Positions 1 through 8,846 are shown, numbered from the stretch's first letter. The stretch: 64,000 nt of DNA from Chitinophagaceae bacterium (GCA_019752045.1 JAIEMP010000005.1:186001-250000), one strand, 5' to 3'. Made by a program: numbers and translations. The notes: generated by a model from the sequence alone, not told the origin.

Positions 1-750
1 CATACCTACAATGGATACCCCATGGTAAAACAGGCAAAACAATTTTTAAAAAGCGGTGCATTGGGTAAGATCCGTAAAGTGTATGTAGAGTATCCGCAAG
101 GATGGTTGAGTACGTTCTTAGAAAAAACCGGACAGGCACAAGCAAGCTGGCGTACCGATCCAAAGAAAAGTGGTAAAGCAGGAAGCATGGGCGATATAGG
201 AACACATGCGTTCAACTTAGCCGAATATGTAACGGGTTTACAGGTTACACATCTTTGCGCAGATATTAATATTGTTGTAGAAGGAAGAATGCTGGATGAT
301 GATGGAGCTGCATTTTTAAAATTCAACAATGGAGCAACAGGTGTGCTCATGGCAACACAAATTGCAGCGGGTGAAGAAAACAATGTAAAGATTCGGGTGT
401 ATGGAGAAAAAGGTGGTATTGAATGGAAGCATGAAGATGCAAATACATTGCTTGTAAAATGGCTCGATAAGCCTACTGAAATTTACAGAACAGGTGGAGG
501 TTACAACAGTTCGTTTGCAGCTCATAACACAAGAACACCTGCAGGTCATCCCGAAGGATTTTTAGAAGCGTTTGCCAATCTCTATCGCAATTTTGTATTA
601 ACCGTTCGTGCAAAAATAGATGGGGAACAACCCAAAGAAGAATGGCTCGATTTCCCGGGAGTAAACGAAGGAGTACGTGGAATGGCGTTTGTAAATAATG
701 TGATTGAGAGTGGAGAGAGTGAAGTGAAGTGGAAAGAGTTTACGGTGTAG
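1..750 (+). CDS. Gfo/Idh/MocA-family oxidoreductase, 5' end cut by window
   Basis: This is the C-terminal two thirds of an NAD(P)-dependent sugar oxidoreductase. The frame is open from base 1, reading HTYNGYP before the first ATG at 22, and this matches the interior of the family, so the ATG at 22 is not the start. The substrate-domain segment MGDIGTHAFNLAEY carries the expected H. The protein ends at 750 with TAG. It is followed by a TIM-barrel isomerase gene, with a GxxExxY cassette wedged between them. That pairing is common in Bacteroidota sugar or 3-keto-glycoside catabolic clusters (family knowledge). The substrate is not readable from the sequence. Confidence 0.85.
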   Translation, partial: HTYNGYPMVKQAKQFLKSGALGKIRKVYVEYPQGWLSTFLEKTGQAQASWRTDPKKSGKAGSMGDIGTHAFNLAEYVTGLQVTHLCADINIVVEGRMLDDDGAAFLKFNNGATGVLMATQIAAGEENNVKIRVYGEKGGIEWKHEDANTLLVKWLDKPTEIYRTGGGYNSSFAAHNTRTPAGHPEGFLEAFANLYRNFVLTVRAKIDGEQPKEEWLDFPGVNEGVRGMAFVNNVIESGESEVKWKEFTV

Positions 751-754
751 AGGT

Positions 755-787
755 TTGGCACACAGAGGCACAGAGGGCACAGAGAAG
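755..787 (+). repeat. left inverted repeat of the GxxExxY cassette
   Basis: Positions 758-775 read GCACACAGAGGCACAGAG, and the exact reverse complement lies at 1261-1278. The arm is built of 9-nt units GGCACAGAG (767-775 and 776-784), with a related unit before them that carries an extra CA. It starts five bases after the oxidoreductase stop. Confidence 0.9.
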
Positions 788-877
788 AAAGAAAATGAAG
801 TGTGAACTTTTCTATTGTAATAAGAATAGTTGATCAACGTATCCATGAGTGTTCTGTATAAACAAATACAAATGACG

Positions 878-1249
878 ATGGGGCTTAATGAAATCACCGG
901 GATTATTATAGAAGAGTCCATTTCTATACACAGGGAACTTGGGCCAGGTTTAATGGAATCAGTATATGAAGAAGCATTGTATGTTTGTTTAATAGAAAGA
1001 GGTCTAAATGTTGAACGACAGGTTGCAATTCCGGTTTATCTTAAAGGAAAAAAACTGGAAGTTGGTTTCAGAGCAGATTTGATTGTTGAAGGGTTGGTTA
1101 TTATTGAATTGAAATCTACAGAAGTTGTTGCCCCTGTTCATTATAAAAAATTATTAACCTATTTGAAATTATCATCTTTGCCGGTTGGATTAGTGATAAA
1201 TTTTTATGTCGATCTTTTAAAAAATGGAATTAAACGAATTGCCAATTAA
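878..1249 (+). CDS. GxxExxY family protein, PD-(D/E)XK nuclease-like
   Basis: A small protein of about 123 residues. It has the family signature GLMESVYEEAL (the GxxExxY motif) after a HRELGPG segment, then a D-x(n)-ExK nuclease-like core in FRADLIVEGLVIIELKS. The family begins near NEITG, so I prefer the ATG at 878 (MGLNEITG). ATGs at 872, 845 and 830 are in frame. The gene lies inside inverted repeats (758-775 and 1261-1278) between two genes that otherwise look like one operon. The fold assignment rests on the motif and on family knowledge. The biological role of these proteins is not established. Confidence 0.85.
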   Translation: MGLNEITGIIIEESISIHRELGPGLMESVYEEALYVCLIERGLNVERQVAIPVYLKGKKLEVGFRADLIVEGLVIIELKSTEVVAPVHYKKLLTYLKLSSLPVGLVINFYVDLLKNGIKRIAN

Positions 1250-1250
1250 A

Positions 1251-1281
1251 ACTCAGTGAGCTCTGTGCCTCTGTGTGCAAA
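1251..1281 (-). repeat. right inverted repeat of the GxxExxY cassette
   Basis: Positions 1261-1278 are the exact reverse complement of 758-775. Outside that 18-bp core the third 9-nt unit is degenerate (1251-1260). The next gene's ATG is 13 bases further on. Confidence 0.9.
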
Positions 1282-1291
1282 TACATTTTAA

Positions 1292-2347
1292 ATGAAAACA
1301 ATTAAAGGACCAGCTATCTTCTTAGCACAATTCATGGGCGATGCAGCACCCTTCAACAGTCTTGACAGCATCTGCCAATGGGCTGCATCACTTGGTTTTA
1401 CTGCCATACAGATTCCTACATGGGAAAAACGATTGATTGATTTAAAACTCGCAGCAGAAAGTAAAACCTATGCAGATGAGTTAAAAGGAAAGATCAACAG
1501 TTACGGATTGCACATTTCTGAACTGAGTACACACCTGCAGGGACAGCTTGTTGCGGTACATCCGGCATACGATACCATGTTCGATAATTTTGCAGCAGAG
1601 GAAGTAAAGAACAATCCTAAAGCACGTCAGCAATGGGCGGTACAGCAGGTGATGTATGGCGCAAAGGCATCGCAGAATTTAGGATTAACAGCACATGCTA
1701 CTTTCAGCGGTTCGTTATTGTGGCATACATTTCATCCATGGCCGCAACGGCCCGATGGGTTGGTAGACGAAGGTTTTAAAGAACTCGCAAAACGTTGGTT
1801 GCCTATTCTCAATTACTTTGACGAATGTGGTGTGGATGTTTGTTACGAAATACATCCCGGCGAAGATTTGTTTGATGGAATTACGTATGAAATGTTTTTA
1901 GAAAAAGTAAACAACCATCCTCGTGCATGTTTGCTTTACGATCCATCGCATTTTGTGTTGCAGCAGCTTGATTATTTGCAGTACATTGATTTTTATCACG
2001 AACGCATCAAAGCATTTCATGTAAAAGATTCTGAGTTTAATGCAACAGGAAAACAAGGAACATTTGGTGGTTATCAAAGTTGGATTAACAGAGCCGGCCG
2101 TTACCGCAGTCCGGGAGACGGGCAGGTAGATTTTAAAACCATTTTCAGTAAGCTCACCCAATATGGTTATGATGGCTGGGCAGTAATGGAATGGGAGTGT
2201 TGCATCAAGCATCCTGAAGATGGCGCAAGAGAAGGAGCGGAGTTTATTAAAAACCACATCATTCGTGTAACAGATAAAACATTCGATGATTTTGCAGGAG
2301 GAGCCACTGATACAATAACCAACAGAAAAATTTTAGGACTCGATTAA
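1292..2347 (+). CDS. sugar phosphate isomerase/epimerase (xylose isomerase-like TIM barrel)
   Basis: A 351-residue AP-endonuclease-2/xylose-isomerase-like TIM barrel. Metal-site signatures are visible: VCYEIHPGED (Glu/His), LLYDPSHFVLQ (Asp-x-x-His), KAFHVKDSEF (His-x-x-Asp) and WAVMEWEC (Glu). There is no signal peptide, so it should be cytosolic. It probably isomerises or epimerises a sugar or keto-sugar together with the upstream oxidoreductase. The original gap between the two genes would be only about a dozen bases without the intervening GxxExxY cassette. The substrate is unknown. Confidence 0.88.
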   Translation: MKTIKGPAIFLAQFMGDAAPFNSLDSICQWAASLGFTAIQIPTWEKRLIDLKLAAESKTYADELKGKINSYGLHISELSTHLQGQLVAVHPAYDTMFDNFAAEEVKNNPKARQQWAVQQVMYGAKASQNLGLTAHATFSGSLLWHTFHPWPQRPDGLVDEGFKELAKRWLPILNYFDECGVDVCYEIHPGEDLFDGITYEMFLEKVNNHPRACLLYDPSHFVLQQLDYLQYIDFYHERIKAFHVKDSEFNATGKQGTFGGYQSWINRAGRYRSPGDGQVDFKTIFSKLTQYGYDGWAVMEWECCIKHPEDGAREGAEFIKNHIIRVTDKTFDDFAGGATDTITNRKILGLD

Positions 2348-2351
2348 ATAC

Positions 2352-2384
2352 AGGTATGTTTTTCGTACAAACTATGGCATACCT
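2352..2384. repeat. dyad AGGTATG...TATGGCATACCT
   Basis: AGGTATG (2352-2358) pairs with CATACCT (2378-2384). The right arm TATGGCATACCT is the same word found in the 15-bp arms at 40986-41000 and 41035-41049. It sits just after the isomerase stop and could act as a small terminator-like hairpin or be a dispersed repeat. Confidence 0.55.
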
Positions 2385-2425
2385 TTCATGAAAAATTTAC
2401 TACTTCACAATACAATTCTATTTAC

Positions 2426-2830
2426 ATGAAACAGATTTTATTTACATCAGCTGTTGCCCTTGCATTAATCGCCTGTGGCGGATCGGGCACAGAAAACAAA
2501 GAGCAGGTAAAAGAAGAACCCAAACAGGAAACGGCTCCAGCGCCTGCAATGCCATCGGATAATCCTGATTATGAAAAAGGGCTGGCATTAATTGCCGCAA
2601 GCGATTGTTTAACCTGTCATAAAGTAGATGAAAAAATCAATGGCCCTTCTTACAGGGATGTTGCCAATAAATACGAAAACACAGAAGCCAATATTAAAAT
2701 GCTGTCCGAAAAAATTATCAAAGGCGGTAGCGGAGTTTGGGGCGAAATTGCAATGACTCCCCATCCTGCATTAGCACAGGCCGATGCAGAGCAAATGGTC
2801 AAATACATTCTTTTACTTAAAAATAAATAA
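2426..2830 (+). CDS. class I cytochrome c lipoprotein
   Basis: 134 residues. The N-terminus ends in a lipobox (LIAC, Cys17), predicting a lipid anchor in the periplasm. A Pro/Glu-rich linker follows, then a single haem site CLTCH (residues 61-65), and the segment MTPHP supplies a likely axial Met. It overlaps the next gene by one base (TAATG), so the two are probably translationally coupled. In this context it may accept electrons from a periplasmic sugar or keto-sugar oxidation step (inference). Confidence 0.88.
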   Translation: MKQILFTSAVALALIACGGSGTENKEQVKEEPKQETAPAPAMPSDNPDYEKGLALIAASDCLTCHKVDEKINGPSYRDVANKYENTEANIKMLSEKIIKGGSGVWGEIAMTPHPALAQADAEQMVKYILLLKNK

Positions 2831-3600
2831 TGATGGTACGTACAATTTTAATAATAGCAGCCGTTTCCTATTTTTCATCGTGTAACAACGAATCAGGAAA
2901 ATCAACTCAATCATCTGATACAACAACAAGCATGAGTACTGCCCCACTGTTAACACAGGAAGAAATAAACGATGGATGGGTTTCTTTGTTTGATGGCCAA
3001 AGTACAAAGGGTTGGCATAAGTATGGTGGTGCACCGGCAGGTACCGCATGGAAAGCCGAAGATGGAATATTGCATTTAGATGCCTCACAAAAAGACAACT
3101 GGCAGATTAAAGACGGTGGGGATATTGTGAGTGATGAAGAATTTGAAAATTTTCATTTTAAAATTGAATGGAAAATTGATACCTGTGGTAACAGCGGTGT
3201 TATTTTTTATGTAAATGAAGATACTGCTAAATACAAATATCCATGGATGACAGGTCCTGAAATGCAGGTGCTGGATAACAGTTGTCATCCAGATGCTAAA
3301 ATCAACAAACACCGTGCAGGCGATTTATATGATTTAATTTCTGCTGCTCCCGAAACAGTTAAGCCGGCATTGGAATGGAATCTTGCCGAAATTAAATCGC
3401 TTAACGGAACACTTGAATTTTATCTCAACGAAACCAAAGTGGTTACAACAACCATGTGGGATGAAGGCTGGAAGAAAATGATTGCCGGCAGTAAGTTTAA
3501 AGACATGAAAGATTTTGGTACGTATAAGAAAGGCCGCATTGGTTTGCAGGATCACGGTAATAATGTATGGTTCAGGAATATTAAGATTAAGAAACTATAA
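2830..3600 (+). CDS. DUF1080 protein (3-keto-disaccharide hydrolase type), lipoprotein
   Basis: 256 residues. It has a lipoprotein-type signal ending FSSC, then the DUF1080 concanavalin-like fold beginning GWVSLFDGQSTKGWHKYG. It includes the family segment HFKIEWKIDTCGNSGVIFY and ends IGLQDHGNNVWFRNIKIK. Members of this family have been described as 3-keto-glycoside or 3-keto-disaccharide hydrolases. The upstream oxidoreductase and isomerase fit that pathway. The start codon overlaps the cytochrome stop. Confidence 0.85.
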   Translation: MMVRTILIIAAVSYFSSCNNESGKSTQSSDTTTSMSTAPLLTQEEINDGWVSLFDGQSTKGWHKYGGAPAGTAWKAEDGILHLDASQKDNWQIKDGGDIVSDEEFENFHFKIEWKIDTCGNSGVIFYVNEDTAKYKYPWMTGPEMQVLDNSCHPDAKINKHRAGDLYDLISAAPETVKPALEWNLAEIKSLNGTLEFYLNETKVVTTTMWDEGWKKMIAGSKFKDMKDFGTYKKGRIGLQDHGNNVWFRNIKIKKL

Positions 3601-3618
3601 TCATTTTTTGAACGAAGA

Positions 3619-3654
3619 AAAAGAGGGCCGCCTTGATCTAGGCGGCCCTCTTTT
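3619..3654. terminator. bidirectional intrinsic terminator
   Basis: A perfect 14-bp stem (3619-3632 with 3641-3654) encloses an 8-nt loop. The arms begin with AAAA and end with TTTT, so it works on both strands between the convergent DUF1080 gene and htpG. Confidence 0.92.
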
Positions 3655-3656
3655 AG

Positions 3657-5531
3657 TTATAGCTCAGCAACAACAGCTTCGTTGTTCTGCATGAGTGTAA
3701 CACTGCGGTTAATAAATGCCGTGAGTTGATTCCCCTTTAACAATCCTTGTGAAAGAAAAGCAAGATCTGCAAGATTCTGCACCAGCAACTTTCCGCTTTC
3801 TTTATTGGCCAGTATTTTTTTGTATACAGGATGATTGCCGTTAACCGTCAATTCAATCTCATCGGGCATGGATGCATAAAAGCTGCCCATGGGTCCGCTC
3901 ATATGCGCCATCTCTTTCATACGCCGCATCATTTCAGGTCTTGTTGCAATAACAGGCGCTGCATCTGCAGCTAATCCTTTCACCGATACATTTACATGAA
4001 ACCCGCTGAGCTCAATATTAAAAAGTTCTTTTAATGAATTTTCTTCCTCTTCTGAGAGCGTTGATTTTAATTCGTTATTTTGATCAATAAGGTTCTCCGC
4101 AATATCTGCATCTACCCGTTTAAACTGCACATTCTCCCATTTCATTTCCATATGACTGATAAAGCCTGCATCAATCATGGTATCTAACAACACAACATGA
4201 TAGCCTTTATCTTGAGCTGCTTTAATAAATGTATGTTGTTCAACCGCATTGGTTGCATAAAGCAATACCAGCTTACCATCTTTATTTTTTTGCAGTACTT
4301 CTGCAACGGCTTTGTATTCATCCAGCGTGTAAAAAGTGGAGGCCGTTGTTGAATCTTCACCTTCTTTTATGACACCGGTTGCTGCCGATTTTAAAATGTG
4401 AAACTTGTTGGCACGGTCTAAAAATTTTTCATCCGTCATCATCCCGTACTTCACAAAAAGCCCGAGGCTTTCCCATTTTTCTTCAAACGATTTCCGGTCG
4501 TTCTTAAACATCTCTTCCAGTTTATCCGCTACCTTTTTGGTAATGTGTGAATTGATTTTTTTCACATTCGGATCGCCTTGTAAATAACTGCGGCTAACGT
4601 TGAGCGGAATATCCGGACTGTCAATAACCCCATGCAACAGCATCAAAAATTCAGGAACAATATCTTTCACTTCATCTGTTACAAATACCTGGTTGCAGTA
4701 CAACTGGATCTTATCTTTTTGCAGCTCATAACTCTGCTTAATTTTAGGGAAATATAAAATACCCGTAAGGTTGAACGGATAATCCACATTTAAATGAATC
4801 CAGAAAAGTGGTGGTTCGCTGAAAGGGTAGAGTTCTTTATAAAATTGCTGATAATCTTCTGCAGTAAGTTCAGCCGGTTTTTTTACCCAAAGCGGATGAG
4901 TATTGTTGATCTGTGTTTCTTCAAAGAAAACAGGAACGGGTAAAAATTTACAGAAACGGGTAAGTATCCCGTTTAAACGATCTTCTTCTAAAAACTCTTT
5001 GCTTTCATCATCTATATGCAGAATAATATCTGTACCACGCTCGGTTCGTTGCTGTGTTTCTTCTAATTGATAGGCAGGGCTGCCATCACATTCCCATCTC
5101 ACTGCAGCACCATCTTTAAAACTCTTCGTAATAATCTCCACTTTCTTACTCACCATAAAAGAGGAGTAAAAGCCCAAACCAAATTTACCGATGATGGCAT
5201 TTTCGTTTTGTCCTTTGTATTTCTGTACAAATTCTTCAGCACCGGAAAATGCAACCTGGTTAATGTATTTCTCCACTTCTTCAGCCGTCATACCAACACC
5301 GTTATCGGAAATAGTAATTGTGCCGGCTTCTTTGTTGAGTTTTACTGAAACGTTCAGTTCGCCCAGTTCACCTTTCGCTTCACCAATGGAAGAAAGTGTT
5401 TTCATTTTCTGGGTGGCATCTACGGCATTGCTCACCAGTTCACGCAGAAAAATTTCATGATCGCTGTAAAGAAATTTTTTAATGATGGGAAAAATGTTCT
5501 CCGTTTGTACACGTATACTGCCTGTTTGCAT
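3657..5531 (-). CDS. htpG: molecular chaperone HtpG (Hsp90)
   Basis: 624 residues, the normal length for bacterial Hsp90. The N-terminal GHKL ATPase motifs are all visible: FLRELVSNAVDAT (N box), ISDNGVGMT (G1) and GKFGLGFYSSFMV (G2). The middle domain carries the conserved SPDIPLNVSRSYLQ segment with the ATP-contacting Arg. A divergent C-terminal dimerisation domain follows. It is an ATP-dependent cytosolic folding chaperone. It is monocistronic and shares the terminator at 3619-3654 with the gene facing it. I could not assign a heat-shock promoter with confidence. Confidence 0.97.
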   Translation of the reverse strand: MQTGSIRVQTENIFPIIKKFLYSDHEIFLRELVSNAVDATQKMKTLSSIGEAKGELGELNVSVKLNKEAGTITISDNGVGMTAEEVEKYINQVAFSGAEEFVQKYKGQNENAIIGKFGLGFYSSFMVSKKVEIITKSFKDGAAVRWECDGSPAYQLEETQQRTERGTDIILHIDDESKEFLEEDRLNGILTRFCKFLPVPVFFEETQINNTHPLWVKKPAELTAEDYQQFYKELYPFSEPPLFWIHLNVDYPFNLTGILYFPKIKQSYELQKDKIQLYCNQVFVTDEVKDIVPEFLMLLHGVIDSPDIPLNVSRSYLQGDPNVKKINSHITKKVADKLEEMFKNDRKSFEEKWESLGLFVKYGMMTDEKFLDRANKFHILKSAATGVIKEGEDSTTASTFYTLDEYKAVAEVLQKNKDGKLVLLYATNAVEQHTFIKAAQDKGYHVVLLDTMIDAGFISHMEMKWENVQFKRVDADIAENLIDQNNELKSTLSEEEENSLKELFNIELSGFHVNVSVKGLAADAAPVIATRPEMMRRMKEMAHMSGPMGSFYASMPDEIELTVNGNHPVYKKILANKESGKLLVQNLADLAFLSQGLLKGNQLTAFINRSVTLMQNNEAVVAEL

Positions 5532-5663
5532 AAAATCTGTTTAGGCCGCAAGGAACAAAAAAAGTACCAGCCGAAGGGATTGTGACAGATTGACAAGTGT
5601 TGTTACATTTGATTCACTAAAAGATAACCGTTTAATCAAACCCTTTCCCTGCCTGATTTTTCA

Positions 5664-5671
5664 TACCTTCG
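5664..5671 (+). promoter_or_regulatory. -7-like element TACCTTCG before the ABC-F gene
   Basis: The hexamer-plus TACCTTCG resembles the Bacteroidota -7 box TAnnTTTG with one change. It would give a leader of about 60 nt to the ATG at 5739. No clear -33 TTG is seen. Confidence 0.3.
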
Positions 5672-5738
5672 CCGCCTCAAATTTCAGACGCTGGTGTAAA
5701 GACCTTGTAAAGGCCACACACCTAAAACGGCAACAATT

Positions 5739-7379
5739 ATGATTAGTGCAAGAAATATTACCCTCTCTTACGGTAAAAGGGTGTTGTTTGATGAAGTGAA
5801 TATCAACTTTACCAAAGGCAATTGTTATGGTGTAATTGGCGCCAACGGTGCCGGTAAGAGTACATTTTTAAAAATCCTGAGTGGTGAGATAGAACCGAAT
5901 AAAGGAACGGTTGAAATTACTCCCGGCGAACGGATGGCTGTTTTAAAACAAAACCACTTTGAATTTGATGACCAGACTGTTTTGAATACTGTCTTAATGG
6001 GTCATAAAAAAATGTGGGAAGTGATGCATAAAAAAGACGCCATCTATGCCGATCCCGAAGCTACCGAAGATGATTACATGAAAGCCGGTGAGCTGGAAGC
6101 GGAGTTTGGCGAAATGGGGGGCTATACTGCAGAGAGTGATGCGGCTACTTTCCTCAGCAGCCTTGGCATAAGGGATGAGTATCATCAAATGCTTATGAAG
6201 GATATTCCGTCAAACTTAAAGGTGCGGGTCTTATTGGCACAGGCGCTGTTTGGTAATCCGGATATTCTGTTGCTCGATGAGCCTACCAATGGATTGGATA
6301 TTGAAACCATTGGATGGCTGGAGAATTTTTTAGCCGATTATGAGAATATTGTTTTGGTAGTAAGCCATGACCGTCACTTTTTAGATTCAGTGTGTACGCA
6401 TGTGGCCGATGTGGATCGTCAAAAAATCAAAACCTTTACAGGTAACTATAGTTTCTGGTATGAGAGCAGCCAGTTAATGGCCAAACAGATGGGCGATAAG
6501 AATAAAAAGACCGAAGAAAAGCGCCAGGCTTTAATGGATTTTATTGCACGTTTCTCTGCCAACGCATCAAAAAGTAAGCAGGCTACTTCAAGAAAGAAAG
6601 CATTAGAGAAGTTAACCTTAGAAGAAATTGAACCCTCTAACAGAAAATATCCGGGTATCATTTTTCAACCATTACGTGAAGTGGGTAACCAGATCCTGCA
6701 TGTAGAAAAATTAAAGAAAACTGTTGATGGCCGTGTGTTATTTGATAAAGTAAACTTTACGGTAAATAAAAATGATAAGATTGCAATCATCAGTAAAGAT
6801 CCGTTGGCGGTAACACATTTCTTTGACATTATTAATGCAGAAGAGATACCCGATCATGGAAGTTATGAGTGGGGAACAACCATTACAAAAGCTTATTTGC
6901 CTGTGGAGCATAACAGCTTTTTTACCGAAGGATTAAATTTGATGGAATGGTTACGTCAGTTTGTACCAAGCCATGTAACAGATGCTGATGAACCCTTCCT
7001 CCGTGGATTTTTAGGAAAAATGTTGTTTAGTGGTGATGATATAATGAAGAAGACCAACGTATTGAGTGGTGGTGAGAAAGTGCGTTGCATGGTGAGCAAA
7101 ATGATGATGCAGAATCCGAATGTGATTATTCTCGATCAACCCACCAACCATCTTGATCTGGAAAGCATACAGGCTTTTAACGAACAGTGTATCGAATACA
7201 AAGGCATTGTGCTGATGACCTCACATGATCATACGTTTATGCATACAACAGCCAATCGCATAATTGAATTAACACCATCGGGTATCATTGATCGTTTAAC
7301 AACTTTTGATGAATATCTGGAAGATGCAAGAGTAAAGCAATTGCAAATGGAAATGTATGGTGAAGCGGTCATGCAGTAA
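5739..7379 (+). CDS. ABC-F family ATPase with one degenerate composite site
   Basis: 546 residues with two fused ABC domains and no membrane segments, of the YbiT/YkpA type. Domain 1 has Walker A GANGAGKS (34-41), a non-canonical signature region (IPSNLKVR) and Walker B LLLDEPTN. Domain 2 has no Walker A (the position reads ISKDPLAVT), a canonical LSGGEK signature, and Walker B ILDQPTNHLD with Gln in place of the catalytic Glu. One composite site (WA1, signature 2, DE of domain 1) is therefore intact and the other is lost. ABC-F proteins act on ribosomes; a specific role here is unknown. Confidence 0.9.
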   Translation: MISARNITLSYGKRVLFDEVNINFTKGNCYGVIGANGAGKSTFLKILSGEIEPNKGTVEITPGERMAVLKQNHFEFDDQTVLNTVLMGHKKMWEVMHKKDAIYADPEATEDDYMKAGELEAEFGEMGGYTAESDAATFLSSLGIRDEYHQMLMKDIPSNLKVRVLLAQALFGNPDILLLDEPTNGLDIETIGWLENFLADYENIVLVVSHDRHFLDSVCTHVADVDRQKIKTFTGNYSFWYESSQLMAKQMGDKNKKTEEKRQALMDFIARFSANASKSKQATSRKKALEKLTLEEIEPSNRKYPGIIFQPLREVGNQILHVEKLKKTVDGRVLFDKVNFTVNKNDKIAIISKDPLAVTHFFDIINAEEIPDHGSYEWGTTITKAYLPVEHNSFFTEGLNLMEWLRQFVPSHVTDADEPFLRGFLGKMLFSGDDIMKKTNVLSGGEKVRCMVSKMMMQNPNVIILDQPTNHLDLESIQAFNEQCIEYKGIVLMTSHDHTFMHTTANRIIELTPSGIIDRLTTFDEYLEDARVKQLQMEMYGEAVMQ

Positions 7380-7394
7380 AAAGACTCACACATA

Positions 7395-7430
7395 AAAAAA
7401 GGCGATACCAATAAGAGTATCGCCTTTTTT
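7395..7430. terminator. bidirectional intrinsic terminator
   Basis: The stem GGCGATAC (7401-7408) pairs with GTATCGCC (7417-7424). It is flanked by A7 on the left and T6 on the right, and lies between the convergent ABC-F and T9SS-protein genes. Confidence 0.93.
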
Positions 7431-7451
7431 GTATGAACCAAAAGACCCGGA

Positions 7452-8642
7452 TTATTTTACAAAGCGATGTACTTCGGCAGTAGCATCAGAATTTATGATT
7501 TGTAAGGTATAAATGCCGGCAGGTAATGAATTGATATCAATGATTTGCTGTGAAGAAGCTGTACTGATATGTTTCACTACAGTACCTGTTGCAGAAATGA
7601 TACGTAATTGACGATTTTCATTTGTAAAGAACTGAACGAGGATGTTATTGCCGCCAAGACCACCCACCAGCGTTTGTTTGCCTCCATTGCCTTGCTTTAC
7701 TACAGCAGAAAAATTCATTTTTGCATCCAGATCAACCTGCTGTAAACGGTAGTAATAAACTGCTCCTGTAGCCTGCTTATCTTCAAAACGGTATTCAGTT
7801 ACATTAGCGGTTGTTCCCTGTGCCTGTACACGGCCAATTGTTTCAAAACGAACACCATCAACAGAACGTTGAACATTGTAGTGTGATGCATTATTTTCCT
7901 GCAACGTCTTCCACTCCAGTGCTGTTGTGCTACTGTTGATGCGTTTGCTGTTAAAGCCACCCCAAACAACAGGAAGCGGAGCTGCAGAAGCTGAAGCATT
8001 TGAAAATATAAACTGAACACGTTGTCCTTCTGCATTGCTTGTAAAGTTGCCGGACAAATTCACTGTACCAGTAACAATAAAGCCATTGTTCAGTGTATTT
8101 GTTTGTAAATACCAGTTCGACTGACCGTTGTTGTTACTGCGGCTGTAAGTTCCTGAAACAGGCATGCCATCAATGGTAAGATTGGTTACGCTGATAGTAG
8201 AAGAACTGTTTTGAGTGTTGATTGATAAAGACAACAGATTAATTGTTGTAGCTGCTGCAGTTTTTCCATCACCGGTTAAACGGCCCGATACATTAGTTAA
8301 GGTATTAGTGTAAGTAATACCGGCAATTGTAGTTGCAGAAGTAAATGTATTTGTAACTGAATTATAAGTTAATGTAAACGTATATGTTCCTGAAGTGCCA
8401 TAGTTCAGGGTTTGATCGTTTCTAGAACCGCTGCGGTTGCTGCCTAAATCGGGAATGCCGGTAAAATTTGCCGGCGTTTGAATTGCATTTACATTACGCA
8501 CATTTCTGTAACGCACACTGAGCAAAGTTTCAGAGCTCGACGGAAAAGTTCCGGACAATAAGGCTTGTGCAGTGGCTTGATTGAACTGGAGAAAAAGTGC
8601 AATTATAAGAGCACAGATCGAGGGGTAAAAATTTATTTTCAC
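7452..8642 (-). CDS. secreted protein with T9SS type A sorting domain
   Basis: 396 residues. The N-terminal signal peptide ends near QATAQA. A Thr/Asn/Ser-rich beta region of unknown function makes up roughly residues 25-210. A segment starting near WGGFNSKRINSSTTALEWKT looks like a fibronectin/Ig-type module. The last 70 residues (ILVQFFTNENRQLRIISA to LPAGIYTLQI) match a Por-secretion C-terminal sorting domain. It should be exported across the outer membrane by the type IX system. The cargo function is not recognisable. Confidence 0.8.
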   Translation of the reverse strand: MKINFYPSICALIIALFLQFNQATAQALLSGTFPSSSETLLSVRYRNVRNVNAIQTPANFTGIPDLGSNRSGSRNDQTLNYGTSGTYTFTLTYNSVTNTFTSATTIAGITYTNTLTNVSGRLTGDGKTAAATTINLLSLSINTQNSSSTISVTNLTIDGMPVSGTYSRSNNNGQSNWYLQTNTLNNGFIVTGTVNLSGNFTSNAEGQRVQFIFSNASASAAPLPVVWGGFNSKRINSSTTALEWKTLQENNASHYNVQRSVDGVRFETIGRVQAQGTTANVTEYRFEDKQATGAVYYYRLQQVDLDAKMNFSAVVKQGNGGKQTLVGGLGGNNILVQFFTNENRQLRIISATGTVVKHISTASSQQIIDINSLPAGIYTLQIINSDATAEVHRFVK

Positions 8643-8804
8643 GGTACGGATATTTAGTTTTCAAGTAGTTACCCCAAGAAGTTGATCGTAAAAAAACAGA
8701 TTTATATAAACTGTTTAGAAAGTATGTATCGTTCTCTAAGGGTAAATCTGTAGCAAAAATACAGATAGTTTAATATATGTGCTAATATTTTTCGGTATTT
8801 TTTT

Positions 8805-8846
8805 ACTGAAACACGTGTATTTACTAATCTTAACACGTATTTCAGT
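8805..8846. repeat. 14-bp imperfect inverted repeat
   Basis: ACTGAAACACGTGT (8805-8818) and ACACGTATTTCAGT (8833-8846) are reverse complements at 13 of 14 positions with a 14-nt spacer. It could be an operator or a hairpin. No poly-T follows, so a terminator is unlikely. Confidence 0.6.

Noticed and set aside
5532-5738. Heat-shock promoter or operator upstream of htpG
   Set aside because: Several TGTCA-like words are present, but none formed a dyad or -33/-7 pair that I could defend.
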